From NCBI RefSeq assembly GCF_001570585.1, contig NZ_BBXF01000002.1:372001-436000 (forward strand): a stretch of 64,000 bases of DNA, read 5' to 3'. Made by a program: the position numbers and the translations under genes. This DNA is from Herbidospora daliensis. GTDB taxonomy: Bacteria; Actinomycetota; Actinomycetes; Streptosporangiales; Streptosporangiaceae. Shown here piece after piece: positions 50,073 through 58,384 of the stretch. Numbering within the stretch: position 1 is the stretch's first letter; each line of letters opens with the position of its first letter. A model generated the notes under the pieces. That model did not search any database, was not told the origin of the DNA, and saw only the letters and a list, made by a program, of their open reading frames with translations.

Positions 50073-50672
50073 TCACGCCTCCAGGAGCACGGCCGGATCG
50101 AACTCGATCGGCACGGGCGTCTCAGACTTGAAGACCGCTCCGGCGAACACCCTTTCCCGCCGGTGATAGGTCAGATAGCCGGTCGCCAGGGAGTAGCGGG
50201 TGATGTTCATCGAGGGCAGGGTGTCGACGATCCAGTACTCCTGCACACCGGAAGCCGCATACTCGTCGGCCTTCTCGTATCGGTCGGTGCGCTCGCTTCC
50301 GCTGTTCCGCGAGATCACCTCGATGACCAGCTTGACGCTGTGCGGCGAATGGGCACGTTCGTCGTCTTCCAACCCCTGGCGCACGCTCGCCCAGTCGGCC
50401 ACCGCTATGTCGGGCACGCGAACACCTTTGACCGTGTACATGTCGACGGGGCCGTTGACATAAAGGTCGGCGCCGACGGCCTCGATCGCCGCGTCGAGGA
50501 TCCGCACGAGTCTCTTCACGACATAGTCGTGGCGGAGGCCGGGCCAGGGGGACATGACGATCCATCCGTTGACGAGTTCGTAGCGCGCGTCCCTTGGCAT
50601 GCGATCCAGATCCGCGATCCCGTGAGGGCCGTGGTTGAACGAGTGCTCACGATCCTCGTGCCCCGCACCCAC
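50073..50672 (-). CDS. Uma2-family (DUF820) nuclease-fold protein
   Basis: 199 residues from the GTG at 50672, which has a very good GGAGG at 8-base spacing; an upstream in-frame ATG at 50720 lacks this. DARYELVNGWIVMSPWPG, VRVPDIAVAD (catalytic Asp), VKLVIEVISRNSGSERTDRYEKADEYAASGVQEYWIVD (Glu and Lys) follow the PD-(D/E)XK order of the Uma2 family. Family members are abundant in actinomycetes and cyanobacteria, often near mobile DNA, with no established role. No transposase is nearby. Confidence 0.85.
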   Translation of the reverse strand: MGAGHEDREHSFNHGPHGIADLDRMPRDARYELVNGWIVMSPWPGLRHDYVVKRLVRILDAAIEAVGADLYVNGPVDMYTVKGVRVPDIAVADWASVRQGLEDDERAHSPHSVKLVIEVISRNSGSERTDRYEKADEYAASGVQEYWIVDTLPSMNITRYSLATGYLTYHRRERVFAGAVFKSETPVPIEFDPAVLLEA

Positions 50673-50839
50673 GCCCCTCACCTCCGATCGGGCGGTCTCC
50701 CGAAAGCTTATAAGGCTCACACGTCATCCCTTCAGAGTCACGGTAAGTATATAGACGTCTCATAGACGTTTGCTTGATGTCCGAAAACCTACCGGACTTG
50801 ACGGGAATCATGGGCCGCTCTTTAATACTCCCTAACCCG

Positions 50840-50850
50840 ACTTATTAAGT
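50840..50850. promoter_or_regulatory. ACTTA-T-TAAGT palindrome before the sulfonate-type ABC operon
   Basis: ACTTATTAAGT is a perfect palindrome around a central T, 19 bp upstream of the ATG at 50870 in an AT-rich leader. TTGACG is at about 50798 and TTTAATAC at about 50821. It could be the target of the Rrf2 regulator encoded at the end of the operon. Confidence 0.4.
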
Positions 50851-50869
50851 AGGAAACAGGGAGAAGCGT

Positions 50870-51952
50870 ATGAAGGCTCGCAGGGTTCGCGGGGTCGTCG
50901 CCGCGCTGGCCGCGGTGATGGTGACCTCGCTCGCGGCCGCCTGCGGCGGGGGCGGTACGACCGCCGATGGGGGCGCCTCCGCCCCCGCCGGCGGAGCACC
51001 TGCGGAGAAGAGCGAGCTCCGGCTCGGGTTCTTCCCCAACATCACCCACTCGACCGCCCTCGTCGGCGTCGAGAAGGGCTACTTCACCAAGGCTCTGGGC
51101 GACGACGTCACCCTCAAGACGAGCACCTTCAACGCCGGTCCCGCCGCCATCGAGGCGGTCTTCTCGGGGGCCATCGACGCCACGTACATCGGCCCGAACC
51201 CCGCGATCAACGCGTGGGAGAAGTCGAAGGGCCAGGCGATCAAGATCGTGGCCGGGGCGGCGTCGGGGGGCGTCTACCTGGTCGTGAAGCCCGAGATCAA
51301 CAGCATCGAGGACCTCAAGGGCAAGAAGGTCGCCACGCCGCAGCTCGGCAACACCCAGGACGTCGCGCTCCGCTACTACCTGGACGAGAAGGGCATCAAG
51401 ACCGACACCAAGGGCGGCGGCGAGGTGTCGATCGTGCCGCAGGAGAATTCGCTGACCCTGCAGACCTTCGCCACCGGTGACATCGACGCCGCCTGGGTGC
51501 CCGAGCCCTTCGCCAGCCGCCTGATCCAGGAGAGCGGCGGCAAGGTCCTGATCGACGAGCGCGACCTGTGGCCGAACAAGCAGTTCGTGATCACCCACCT
51601 GATCGTCCGGCAGGAGTGGGCCAAGGAGCACCCCGACCTGGTCAAGAAGCTGATCGAGGGCCACGTCGAGTCGACCGCCTTCATCAACTCCGACCCGGCC
51701 GGCGCGGCGACCGCGGTCAACGCCCAGCTGGAGAAGCTGACCGGCAAGCCGCTCAAGCCCGAGGTGCTCGACGCGGCGCTGAAGAACATCACGTTCACCA
51801 ACGACCCGATCGCCTCCTCTCTGGTCGGCAGCGCCGACCACGCCATCAAGGTGGGCCTGCTGAAGCCGCTCGACCTGAACGGCATCTACGACCTCACCAC
51901 GCTCAACGGGATCCTGTCCGCGAAGGGCGAGACGGCGGTGAGCGACAAGTGA
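50870..51952 (+). CDS. ABC transporter substrate-binding lipoprotein (SsuA/TauA-like)
   Basis: A 360-residue lipoprotein: signal VRGVVAALAAVMVTSLAAAC with the lipobox cysteine at about 25, then a Gly/Ala-rich linker. The NMT1/SsuA-like domain starts SELRLGFFPNITHSTALVGVEKGYF and contains TSTFNAGPAAIEAVFSGAIDATYIGPNPA (about 86-114) and TGDIDAAWVPEPFASRL. This class binds aliphatic sulfonates, taurine, nitrate or thiamine precursors; sulfonate is the best guess. GGGAGAAG precedes the ATG. First gene of a four-gene operon. Confidence 0.9.
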   Translation: MKARRVRGVVAALAAVMVTSLAAACGGGGTTADGGASAPAGGAPAEKSELRLGFFPNITHSTALVGVEKGYFTKALGDDVTLKTSTFNAGPAAIEAVFSGAIDATYIGPNPAINAWEKSKGQAIKIVAGAASGGVYLVVKPEINSIEDLKGKKVATPQLGNTQDVALRYYLDEKGIKTDTKGGGEVSIVPQENSLTLQTFATGDIDAAWVPEPFASRLIQESGGKVLIDERDLWPNKQFVITHLIVRQEWAKEHPDLVKKLIEGHVESTAFINSDPAGAATAVNAQLEKLTGKPLKPEVLDAALKNITFTNDPIASSLVGSADHAIKVGLLKPLDLNGIYDLTTLNGILSAKGETAVSDK

Positions 51953-52770
51953 CAGCTCCTACCCAGGAGCTCGGCCACGGCCGGACGGAGGGCCCCGCGC
52001 CCGCCGTCCGGCTGGACGCCGTCTCCAAGGTGTACGGCCGGGGCGCGACCAGCCTGCTCGCCCTCGACCAGGTCTCCCTGTCGGCCGCGCAGGGCGAGTT
52101 CGTCTGTCTCCTCGGCGCGTCGGGATGCGGCAAGAGCACCATGCTCAACCTCGTCGCCGGCCTCGACAGGCCGACCACCGGGACCATCGAGACCGGCGGC
52201 CGGCAGATCGCCATGATGTTCCAGGAACCGGCGCTGTTCCCCTGGCTCACCGTGACCGGCAACATCGAGCTGGCCCTGCGCAAGCTCGACCGCAAGCGGC
52301 GCAGGGAGCGGGCGGCCGAGCTGCTCGACGTCGTCCACCTCGGCGGCTTCGCCAAGAAGCGCCCCCACGAACTGTCCGGCGGCATGCGCCAGCGCGTCTC
52401 CCTCGCCCGCGCGCTCGCCCAGGAGGCCGACGTCCTCCTCATGGACGAGCCCTTCGGCGCCCTCGACGCGATGACCCGCGACCTGCTCCACGACGAACTC
52501 GAACGCATCTGGCGCGAGCGCAACCTCGCGATCCTGTTCGTCACCCACAACGTCCGCGAGGCGGTCCGCCTCGGCGACCGGGTGGTTCTCCTGTCCAGCC
52601 GCCCGGGCAAGGTCATCGAGGACTACCCGGTCGACCTCGAACGCCCGCGCCGCACCGAGTCGGCCGAAGTGGCGGGCCTGGCCGGGGAGATCACGGTCCG
52701 GCTGAAGGAAGAGGTCAGCCGGCACGCCGGCAAGAGCCGTCCGGAGACGGAGGCCGGGAATGTCGGTTGA
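51949..52770 (+). CDS. ABC transporter ATPase (SsuB/TauB-like)
   Basis: A 273-residue ATPase: Walker A LLGASGCGKST (about 55-65), Q-loop MMFQEPALFPWLTV, signature LSGGMRQR (about 142), Walker B VLLMDEPFGALD and H-loop VTHN. This is the nitrate/sulfonate/taurine subclass. The GTG start overlaps the binding-protein stop by GTGA, and its 3' end overlaps the permease start by 11 bp. Confidence 0.9.
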   Translation: MTAPTQELGHGRTEGPAPAVRLDAVSKVYGRGATSLLALDQVSLSAAQGEFVCLLGASGCGKSTMLNLVAGLDRPTTGTIETGGRQIAMMFQEPALFPWLTVTGNIELALRKLDRKRRRERAAELLDVVHLGGFAKKRPHELSGGMRQRVSLARALAQEADVLLMDEPFGALDAMTRDLLHDELERIWRERNLAILFVTHNVREAVRLGDRVVLLSSRPGKVIEDYPVDLERPRRTESAEVAGLAGEITVRLKEEVSRHAGKSRPETEAGNVG

Positions 52771-53629
52771 CGCACCTGACAAACTCAACGCGCAGATCGC
52801 CGGGCTCGACGCCCTGGAGATCCAGGTCAAGGCCAAGCGCAACATCCCCGCCGCGATCTGGGGCCGCCTGTGGCCCATGCTGCTGGCCGTCTCGATCGTG
52901 CTGGCCATCTGGGAAGCGGTCGTCCTGGCCGGGTTCTGGCCCGAATACGTCTTCGCCGGGCCGGTCACCGCCCTCGGCGAGCTCGGGAACCGCCTGGGCG
53001 AGGGCGAGTTCTGGCACGCCGTCGCCACCACGATGCGCCGGGCCGTCTCGGGCTTCCTGCTGGCGATCCTGGTCGGCGTCGCCATCGGCGCGGCCGTCTC
53101 CCGGATCAAACTGCTCCGGGCGGCGTTCGGCTCGCTGATCACCGGCCTGCAGACGATGCCGTCGATCGCCTGGTTCCCGCTCGCCATCCTGCTGTTCGGC
53201 CTCACCGAGAACGCGATCACCTTCGTGGTCGTGCTCGGCGCGGCCCCGTCGATCGCCAACGGCCTCATCACCGGCGTCGACTACACGCCCCCGATCCTGC
53301 TGCGCGCCGGGCACGTGCTCGGCCTGCGGCGGATCTCCCTCTATCGGCACCTGATCCTGCCCGCCTCGCTGCCGTCGTTCCTGGCGGGGCTGAAGCAGGG
53401 CTGGGCGTTCGCGTGGCGGTCGCTGATGGCGGGCGAGATCCTGGTGATCATCGCCAACCAGCCCTCACTGGGCGAGCAGCTCCACTACGCCCGAGAGCTG
53501 GCCGACTCGGCCCGCCTGCTGGCCACGATGATCATCATCTTGCTCATCGGCATCGTGGTCGACGTGCTCTTCGGCGCGGCGGACAACGCGCTGCGCCGCC
53601 GCTGGGGTCTGGACCAGCGGATCGGCTGA
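52760..53629 (+). CDS. ABC transporter permease (SsuC/TauC-like)
   Basis: A 289-residue permease with about six helices (LWPMLLAVSIVLAIWEAVVLAGF; VSGFLLAILVGVAIGAAVS; ITFVVVLGAAPSIANGLI; LATMIIILLIGIVVDVLF). The coupling loop GHVLGLRRISLYRHLILPASLPSFLAGLKQGWAFAWRSLMAGE (about 175-218) is the EAA motif of the sulfonate/nitrate permease family. It precedes the Rrf2 gene by 5 bp. Confidence 0.9.
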   Translation: MSVDAPDKLNAQIAGLDALEIQVKAKRNIPAAIWGRLWPMLLAVSIVLAIWEAVVLAGFWPEYVFAGPVTALGELGNRLGEGEFWHAVATTMRRAVSGFLLAILVGVAIGAAVSRIKLLRAAFGSLITGLQTMPSIAWFPLAILLFGLTENAITFVVVLGAAPSIANGLITGVDYTPPILLRAGHVLGLRRISLYRHLILPASLPSFLAGLKQGWAFAWRSLMAGEILVIIANQPSLGEQLHYARELADSARLLATMIIILLIGIVVDVLFGAADNALRRRWGLDQRIG

Positions 53630-53634
53630 CAGGC

Positions 53635-54027
53635 ATGCGCCTGTCGGCACGCACCCACTACGCGCTCCGGGCGGCGGCCGAACTCGCGGCCGCCCCTCCG
53701 GGGCCCGTCCCGGCGGAGAAGATCTCGACCGCCCAGCGCATCCCCCGCCGCTTCCTCGACAACATCCTGCTGCAACTGCGCCGCGCGGGCATCATCCACA
53801 GCCAGCGCGGCCCCGACGGCGGCTACTGGCTCGCCCGCCCCGCCGACCAGATCACCCTGGCCGAGGTCATCGTGGTGATCGAGGGCGTGCCACAGGACAA
53901 CGAGACGTTCTTCGGCGCTTCTGAACCCCTGGAGAAGGTCTGGGCGACGCTCCGCGAGAACGAGACCCGCGTCCTGACCGGAGTGACCCTGGCCCACCTC
54001 GCCGGTGGGTCTTTGCCGACCCTGTGA
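53635..54027 (+). CDS. Rrf2-family transcriptional regulator
   Basis: A 130-residue regulator. MRLSARTHYALRAAAELA (winged-helix start), PAEKISTAQRIPRRFLDNILLQLRRAGIIHSQRGPDGGYWLARP (recognition helix and wing, 28-70) are classic Rrf2. No cysteine is present, so it is not an iron-sulfur sensor like IscR or NsrR. It more likely senses a metabolite as CymR-type regulators do. It is the last gene of the sulfonate-type ABC operon and probably controls it. Confidence 0.9.
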   Translation: MRLSARTHYALRAAAELAAAPPGPVPAEKISTAQRIPRRFLDNILLQLRRAGIIHSQRGPDGGYWLARPADQITLAEVIVVIEGVPQDNETFFGASEPLEKVWATLRENETRVLTGVTLAHLAGGSLPTL

Positions 54028-54106
54028 CACATACCTCACCTACGCCCCATAGTTATGGAAGACTCCCACTCCAGGTGGTCGGGGCCGGTGCAGAGGGCAG
54101 GCTTTG

Positions 54107-55627
54107 ATGGGTAGTCCGGGGCAGCTCGTCGTCAAGCGTTATCGGCTCGTCCGGGCGCTCGGGCAGGGCAACACGGGCATCGTCTGGGAAGGCCACGACG
54201 ACCTGCTCGACCGCCCCGTCGCCGTCCGTGAGGTGCTGCTTCCCTCCGGGTTGCGGGAGAGCCGGTCGACCGCGTTGCAGCAGCGCATCGCGCGGGAGTC
54301 GCGGCAGGCCGAGCGGCTCCGGCATCCCGGCATCGCCGCCGTCTTCGACGTCGCCGAAGACGACGACACGCTCTTCGTCGTCATGGAGCTGGCCCGGTCG
54401 CGGTCGCTCGACGGGATCGTGGCCAGTGACGGGCCGCTGGAGGTGCCGAAGGCCGCGTACGTCATCAGGACCGCCCTCGCCGCCCTCACGGTGGCCCACG
54501 CGGCGGGGGTCAGGCACGGTGACGTGCGGCCGGCGAACATCCTGGTCGGGCATGACGGCCGCGTCGTGTTGGCCGACTTCGGCGTGGGAGCCGTGGCGGC
54601 CGACCCGGTGTTCGCCAAGCGGGTGGGCGAACGTTCGCCCGCACATGGGGAGTCGTGGAGTTCGGCGCGGTCGGCGGCCACGTTCCGGGCGCCGGAACGG
54701 ACCGATCCCGACGCGCCCGTCAGGGAGCCCGCCGACCTGTGGTCGCTGGGCGCCTCGCTCTACTTCGCCGTCACCGGCAAGCCGCCGGTGTTGCCGCAGG
54801 AGAAGCCGCGGACCCCGGCGAAGGACGTCGACGTGTCGGCCGCGCCCGAGGAGTTGCGGCCGGTGCTGGCGGCGCTGCTGGCGCGTGACCCGAAGCGGCG
54901 TCCGTCGCATGAGGCGGCCGACCAGTTGCTCGCGGCGTTCGAGCCGCCGCCGGCGCCGCCGGAGCCGAAGCCCGTGCGGGGCAGCGGGCGGATGCGGTTC
55001 ATCGCGGTCGGCACGGCGGTCGCCGTGGTGGCGGGGGCGGTCAGCGGATGGGCGCTGTTACGTCCCGAGTCGACCGTCATCACCACGCGCACGGCCGCGA
55101 CCGATCCGACCACCGCGCCCGTCGTGCTGCCCTCGCCGTCGCCCTCGCCGGTCGACACGCTGAGGTTCAAGCTCGTCCCGTACGACTCCCCGGCCGGCTG
55201 GCACGCGATGGCGCCGCGCACGTGGAAGCGGGTCGTCGGGGAGTACTCCGTCTGGTGGGTCGACCCCCGTAAGCGCGGCCACCTGTCGATAGAGGTGACG
55301 AACCAGGTCGGTACCGATCCGCTGGCCGCCCTCCACGAGGCCGAGGCGTTCCTCTATCCCAACGTGGAGGCGTACACGAAACTGCGCCTGAAGACCGTCG
55401 GGTCGAAGCTGGGGTCGGCGGCCGATTGGGAGTTCACCTGGCGCCAGGTTCGTAACGCCCGAGACACACACCTGGTGAAGGGGGAGACGTACCACCAATA
55501 TCGGCGCGTCATCTCCACCGAAACCACGACAACGGTTCTCACCTGGACGACCACCGTCGCCGAATGGGATCGCCTGCGGCCCACGTTGTTGCGGGTCTTC
55601 CGGGGCTATTCGCCGACGCAGACCTGA
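54107..55627 (+). CDS. transmembrane Hanks-type kinase homologue, probable pseudokinase
   Basis: 506 residues. The kinase domain (about 12-275) has a glycine loop (LGQGNTGIVWEG), but the beta-3 lysine is replaced: VAVREV with Arg41. The catalytic loop is HGDVRPANIL (Asp and Asn kept, Lys to Arg) and DFG is present. Loss of the lysine suggests weak or no phosphotransfer. A transmembrane helix (about 295-315) is followed by a Thr/Pro/Ser linker and a ~170-residue extracellular beta-rich domain (LRFKLVPYDSPAGWHAM, YSVWWVDPRKRGHLSIEV). I chose the ATG at 54107. Confidence 0.82.
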   Translation: MGSPGQLVVKRYRLVRALGQGNTGIVWEGHDDLLDRPVAVREVLLPSGLRESRSTALQQRIARESRQAERLRHPGIAAVFDVAEDDDTLFVVMELARSRSLDGIVASDGPLEVPKAAYVIRTALAALTVAHAAGVRHGDVRPANILVGHDGRVVLADFGVGAVAADPVFAKRVGERSPAHGESWSSARSAATFRAPERTDPDAPVREPADLWSLGASLYFAVTGKPPVLPQEKPRTPAKDVDVSAAPEELRPVLAALLARDPKRRPSHEAADQLLAAFEPPPAPPEPKPVRGSGRMRFIAVGTAVAVVAGAVSGWALLRPESTVITTRTAATDPTTAPVVLPSPSPSPVDTLRFKLVPYDSPAGWHAMAPRTWKRVVGEYSVWWVDPRKRGHLSIEVTNQVGTDPLAALHEAEAFLYPNVEAYTKLRLKTVGSKLGSAADWEFTWRQVRNARDTHLVKGETYHQYRRVISTETTTTVLTWTTTVAEWDRLRPTLLRVFRGYSPTQT

Positions 55628-55646
55628 GGTCCATGGCAAACTGATT

Positions 55647-55663
55647 ACGACAATCGTTTTCAT
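55647..55663. promoter_or_regulatory. Zur-like box upstream of the CooC/MinD-like ATPase
   Basis: ACGACAATCGTTTTCAT matches 15 of 17 positions of an idealised actinobacterial Zur palindrome, ATGAAAATCGTTTTCAT (recalled consensus, not searched). It lies 22 bp upstream of the GTG at 55686, where a bound repressor would cover the promoter. Confidence 0.4.
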
Positions 55664-55685
55664 CGTCGTGATCAGGAGACCACCC

Positions 55686-56612
55686 GTGCGTGTTGCCTTC
55701 GTCGGCAAGGGCGGCAGCGGCAAAACCACCCTTTCCTCACTGTTCGCCCGCTACGTGGCCACCCGCGCCCGGGTCGTGGCGATCGACGCCGACATCAACC
55801 AGCATCTGGCGCTCGTGCTCGGCGCGCGGCAGCCCCGCCCGCTCGGCGGCATGCTCACCGAGATCAAGGACCACCTGCGCGGCGACAACCCGCGCATCCC
55901 GTCGGCCTCGGTGATGGTCAAGACCACCCCGCCCGGCAAGGGCTCGCGCCTGCTCACCCTCGACGACGCGTTCTTCCCGTCGGTCGAGGTCGAGGGCCTG
56001 CGGCTGATGGCGACCGGCCCGTTCGGCGAGGACGACCTCGGCGTCGCCTGCTACCACTCGAAGGTCGGCGCGGTCGAGCTCTACCTGAACCACCTGGTCG
56101 ACGGCCCGGGAGAGTACGTCGTGGTCGACATGACCGCCGGGGCCGACTCGTTCGCCAGCGGCATGTTCACCAAGTTCGACGTCACCTTCCTCGTGGTCGA
56201 ACCCACCCGCCAGGGGGTCAGCGTCTACCGGCAGTACCAGGAGTACGCCGCCGAGTTCGACGTCACCGTCGCGGTGGTCGGCAACAAGGTCCAGACCGCC
56301 GACGACCGCGCGTTCCTGCGTGACCAGGTCGGCCCCGACCTGCTCACCTGCCTCGACCACAGCCCGGCCGTACGGGCCATGGAACAGGGCCGTGCCTTCA
56401 CCCTCGACGACCTGGAGCCCGGGAACCTCGCCGGTCTCCAGACCCTGCTCGACCGAGTCGACGCGGCCGAGAAGGACTGGGCGAAGTTCGGCCGTCAGGC
56501 GCACGAGTTCCATCTGCGCAACGCGCGCGCCTGGGCGGACAAGGCGACGGGTCACGATCTGGCCGACCAGATCGACCCCGACTTCATTTTCGGGAGCGTC
56601 GCTTTGACATAA
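55686..56612 (+). CDS. CooC/MinD-like P-loop ATPase
   Basis: A 308-residue ATPase with a deviant Walker A VGKGGSGKTT (about 5-14), switch I IDADINQHLA (about 34-43) and switch II VVVDMTAGADSF (about 140). This places it in the SIMIBI class with CooC, MinD and ArsA. CooC proteins help insert nickel into carbon monoxide dehydrogenase; here the cargo is unknown. The GTG at 55686 has AGGAG 7 bases upstream; an in-frame GTG at 55668 does not. It is followed after 35 bp by the small SCO5389-like gene. A Zur-like palindrome upstream hints at metal control. Confidence 0.82.
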   Translation: MRVAFVGKGGSGKTTLSSLFARYVATRARVVAIDADINQHLALVLGARQPRPLGGMLTEIKDHLRGDNPRIPSASVMVKTTPPGKGSRLLTLDDAFFPSVEVEGLRLMATGPFGEDDLGVACYHSKVGAVELYLNHLVDGPGEYVVVDMTAGADSFASGMFTKFDVTFLVVEPTRQGVSVYRQYQEYAAEFDVTVAVVGNKVQTADDRAFLRDQVGPDLLTCLDHSPAVRAMEQGRAFTLDDLEPGNLAGLQTLLDRVDAAEKDWAKFGRQAHEFHLRNARAWADKATGHDLADQIDPDFIFGSVALT

Positions 56613-56647
56613 CGTCGGAAATGCCCCAACCGAGAGGAGAAAGCCTC

Positions 56648-57034
56648 ATGTCGCTGACCGTTCCGAACGATCTGCTCGACCAGGCCAGGGCCGGTGACGT
56701 GGACGATGCGGCCTTCGTGGCCTGCGTCCGCGACTCGTTGCCGTACGCATGGGGGCTGATCAGTGAGCTGGTCAGAACCAGGACCGAGTCGGGCGCGACG
56801 TTCGCCGACAACCAGGTCCCGCCGCCCGACGAGGCGGCAAGGGGGCAGCTGCTGCGCTGCCTCGCCAGTGACGCCATGCGGGGCGCGCTGGAACGCCACT
56901 TCCAGGTGAAGCTGGCGTTCCAGAACTGCCACCGGGTGGCCGTGTTCGACCCGTCGGCGACCGCCGAACTGGCCGACTTCACCACCGCGCGCGCCCAGAT
57001 CCTCAACCAGCAGCCGGAGCTCGTCGACTGCTAG
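56648..57034 (+). CDS. SCO5389-like protein of unknown function
   Basis: 128 residues, cytoplasmic, mostly helical: VPNDLLDQARAGDVDDAAFVACVRDSLPYAWGLISELV, then LRCLASDAMRGALERHFQVKLAFQNCHRVAVF. It resembles the small actinobacterial proteins annotated as the SCO5389 family, recognised from memory, with no known activity. GAGAGGAG precedes the ATG. It is in an operon with the CooC/MinD-like ATPase and may be its partner. Confidence 0.6.
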   Translation: MSLTVPNDLLDQARAGDVDDAAFVACVRDSLPYAWGLISELVRTRTESGATFADNQVPPPDEAARGQLLRCLASDAMRGALERHFQVKLAFQNCHRVAVFDPSATAELADFTTARAQILNQQPELVDC

Positions 57035-57084
57035 TAGCGCGTTGACCAGGGCAAACCGATGACGCCCGCGTAGACTTGATCGCC

Positions 57085-57726
57085 ATGAGGGCCGAGTGGC
57101 GGTTGCTCGTCTTCGCGGGCGTCTTCCTGGTCGCGTACGCGACCCCGATCCTCTTCCCGCAGCTCCCCTACGACTGGAAGCTGACCTGCTGGCTCGCCCA
57201 GCTCGGCTGCTGGTTGTTGTTCCTGGCCGAATACGCCGTCAGATTCGCGCGGGCCGGCGACAAGAAGGCGTTCGCCAAAGAGAACCTGCTCGACCTGCTC
57301 GTCATCCTGCTGCCGCTGATGATGCCGCTGCGCATGCTGCAACGAAGGCTCGGCTTCCAGCGCAGGGTGCTGACCTTCACCGCCACGACCACGCTCGTGC
57401 TCGGCCTGGCCGCCAGCCTCGCGGTGCTGCGCGTCGAACGCGACGCCCCCGGCGCGACCATCCTGACCTTCGGCGACGCCACCTGGTGGGCGGTCACGAC
57501 GATGACGACCACCGGCTACGGCGACACCTATCCCGTCACCCCCGACGGCCGCCTCATCGGCGCGGCGCTGATGCTCGGCGGCGTGGCCCTGCTGGGCGTG
57601 GTGACGGCGACGCTGGCGTCGTGGTTCGGCCGCCGGTTCGACACCGGCGACGACACCGAGAGACTCCTGCGCGAGGCGCTGAAGGAGATCGGCGAGCTGA
57701 AGGAGATGCTCAGAACCCGAGGGTGA
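57085..57726 (+). CDS. potassium channel, voltage-gated type fold
   Basis: 213 residues. Three N-terminal helices ([52 protein letters not shown]) and a short basic stretch ([12 protein letters not shown]) resemble a reduced voltage-sensor domain. Next come an S5 helix ([21 protein letters not shown]), the pore with selectivity filter [12 protein letters not shown] (about 138-149), S6 ([20 protein letters not shown]) and a C-terminal coiled coil ([19 protein letters not shown]). It should conduct K+. The S4 arginine ladder is poor, so voltage gating is doubtful. Its 3' end overlaps rnhB by 17 bp. Confidence 0.87.
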   Translation: MRAEWRLLVFAGVFLVAYATPILFPQLPYDWKLTCWLAQLGCWLLFLAEYAVRFARAGDKKAFAKENLLDLLVILLPLMMPLRMLQRRLGFQRRVLTFTATTTLVLGLAASLAVLRVERDAPGATILTFGDATWWAVTTMTTTGYGDTYPVTPDGRLIGAALMLGGVALLGVVTATLASWFGRRFDTGDDTERLLREALKEIGELKEMLRTRG

Positions 57727-58375
57727 GTTGTCCTTCTCCGGCCGCCGGGTCGCGATGGCGCTTCAGGTGCCGCCACTTCGGCAGGTCGTCGAGGTACGAC
57801 CACGACATCCGGTGGTGTTCGCCCGGCCCGTGTTCGGCCAACGCGGCCTGGTGGGCCGGCGAGGGGTATCCGGCGTTCTCGGCGAACCCGTAGACGTCGT
57901 CGCCGAGGGTGCCCATGAACAGGTCGCGCCGCACCTTGGCGAGCACCGACGCGGCCGCCACCGACACGCAGTTGAGGTCGCCCTTGATCTCGCAGCGCAC
58001 CGGCCAGGGCGCGCCGAGGTAGTCGTGTTTCCCGTCGAGGATGACGACGTCGGGCTTGACCGGCAGCGCTTCGAGCGCCCGTCGCGCGGCCCGGCGCAGC
58101 GCCTCGGTCATGCCGAGGGTGTCGATCTCCTCGACCGACGCCTCGCCGTGCCCGAAGCCGACCACCCACGACTCCAGCACCGACACCATCGCCTCCCGGC
58201 GGCCGGGCGCGAGCATCTTGGAGTCGGTCAGCCCCTCGGGCGGTTCGCTGAAGTCGGTCACCACGGCGCACACCGACACCGGCCCGGCCCAGGCGCCCCG
58301 GCCGACCTCGTCGACCCCGGCGACGATCTTGTTGCGGCCCGTGGTGAGCAGGCGTTCGAGTGTGTACGACGGCAC
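57710..58375 (-). CDS. rnhB: ribonuclease HII
   Basis: A 221-residue RNase HII that removes ribonucleotides from RNA-DNA hybrids. The catalytic residues are in [22 protein letters not shown] (Asp and Glu of DEVGRG, about 18-27), an aspartate in [10 protein letters not shown] and one at [24 protein letters not shown] (about 133-150). Length and motif order are normal. It overlaps the K+ channel 3' end and lies 9 bp downstream of the LysR gene on the same strand. Confidence 0.93.
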   Translation of the reverse strand: MPSYTLERLLTTGRNKIVAGVDEVGRGAWAGPVSVCAVVTDFSEPPEGLTDSKMLAPGRREAMVSVLESWVVGFGHGEASVEEIDTLGMTEALRRAARRALEALPVKPDVVILDGKHDYLGAPWPVRCEIKGDLNCVSVAAASVLAKVRRDLFMGTLGDDVYGFAENAGYPSPAHQAALAEHGPGEHHRMSWSYLDDLPKWRHLKRHRDPAAGEGQLTLGF

Positions 58376-58384
58376 CGGCCAAAC

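Noticed and set aside
50073-50672. Uma2 protein as part of a mobile element
   Set aside because: No transposase, inverted ends or target duplication are visible around it.
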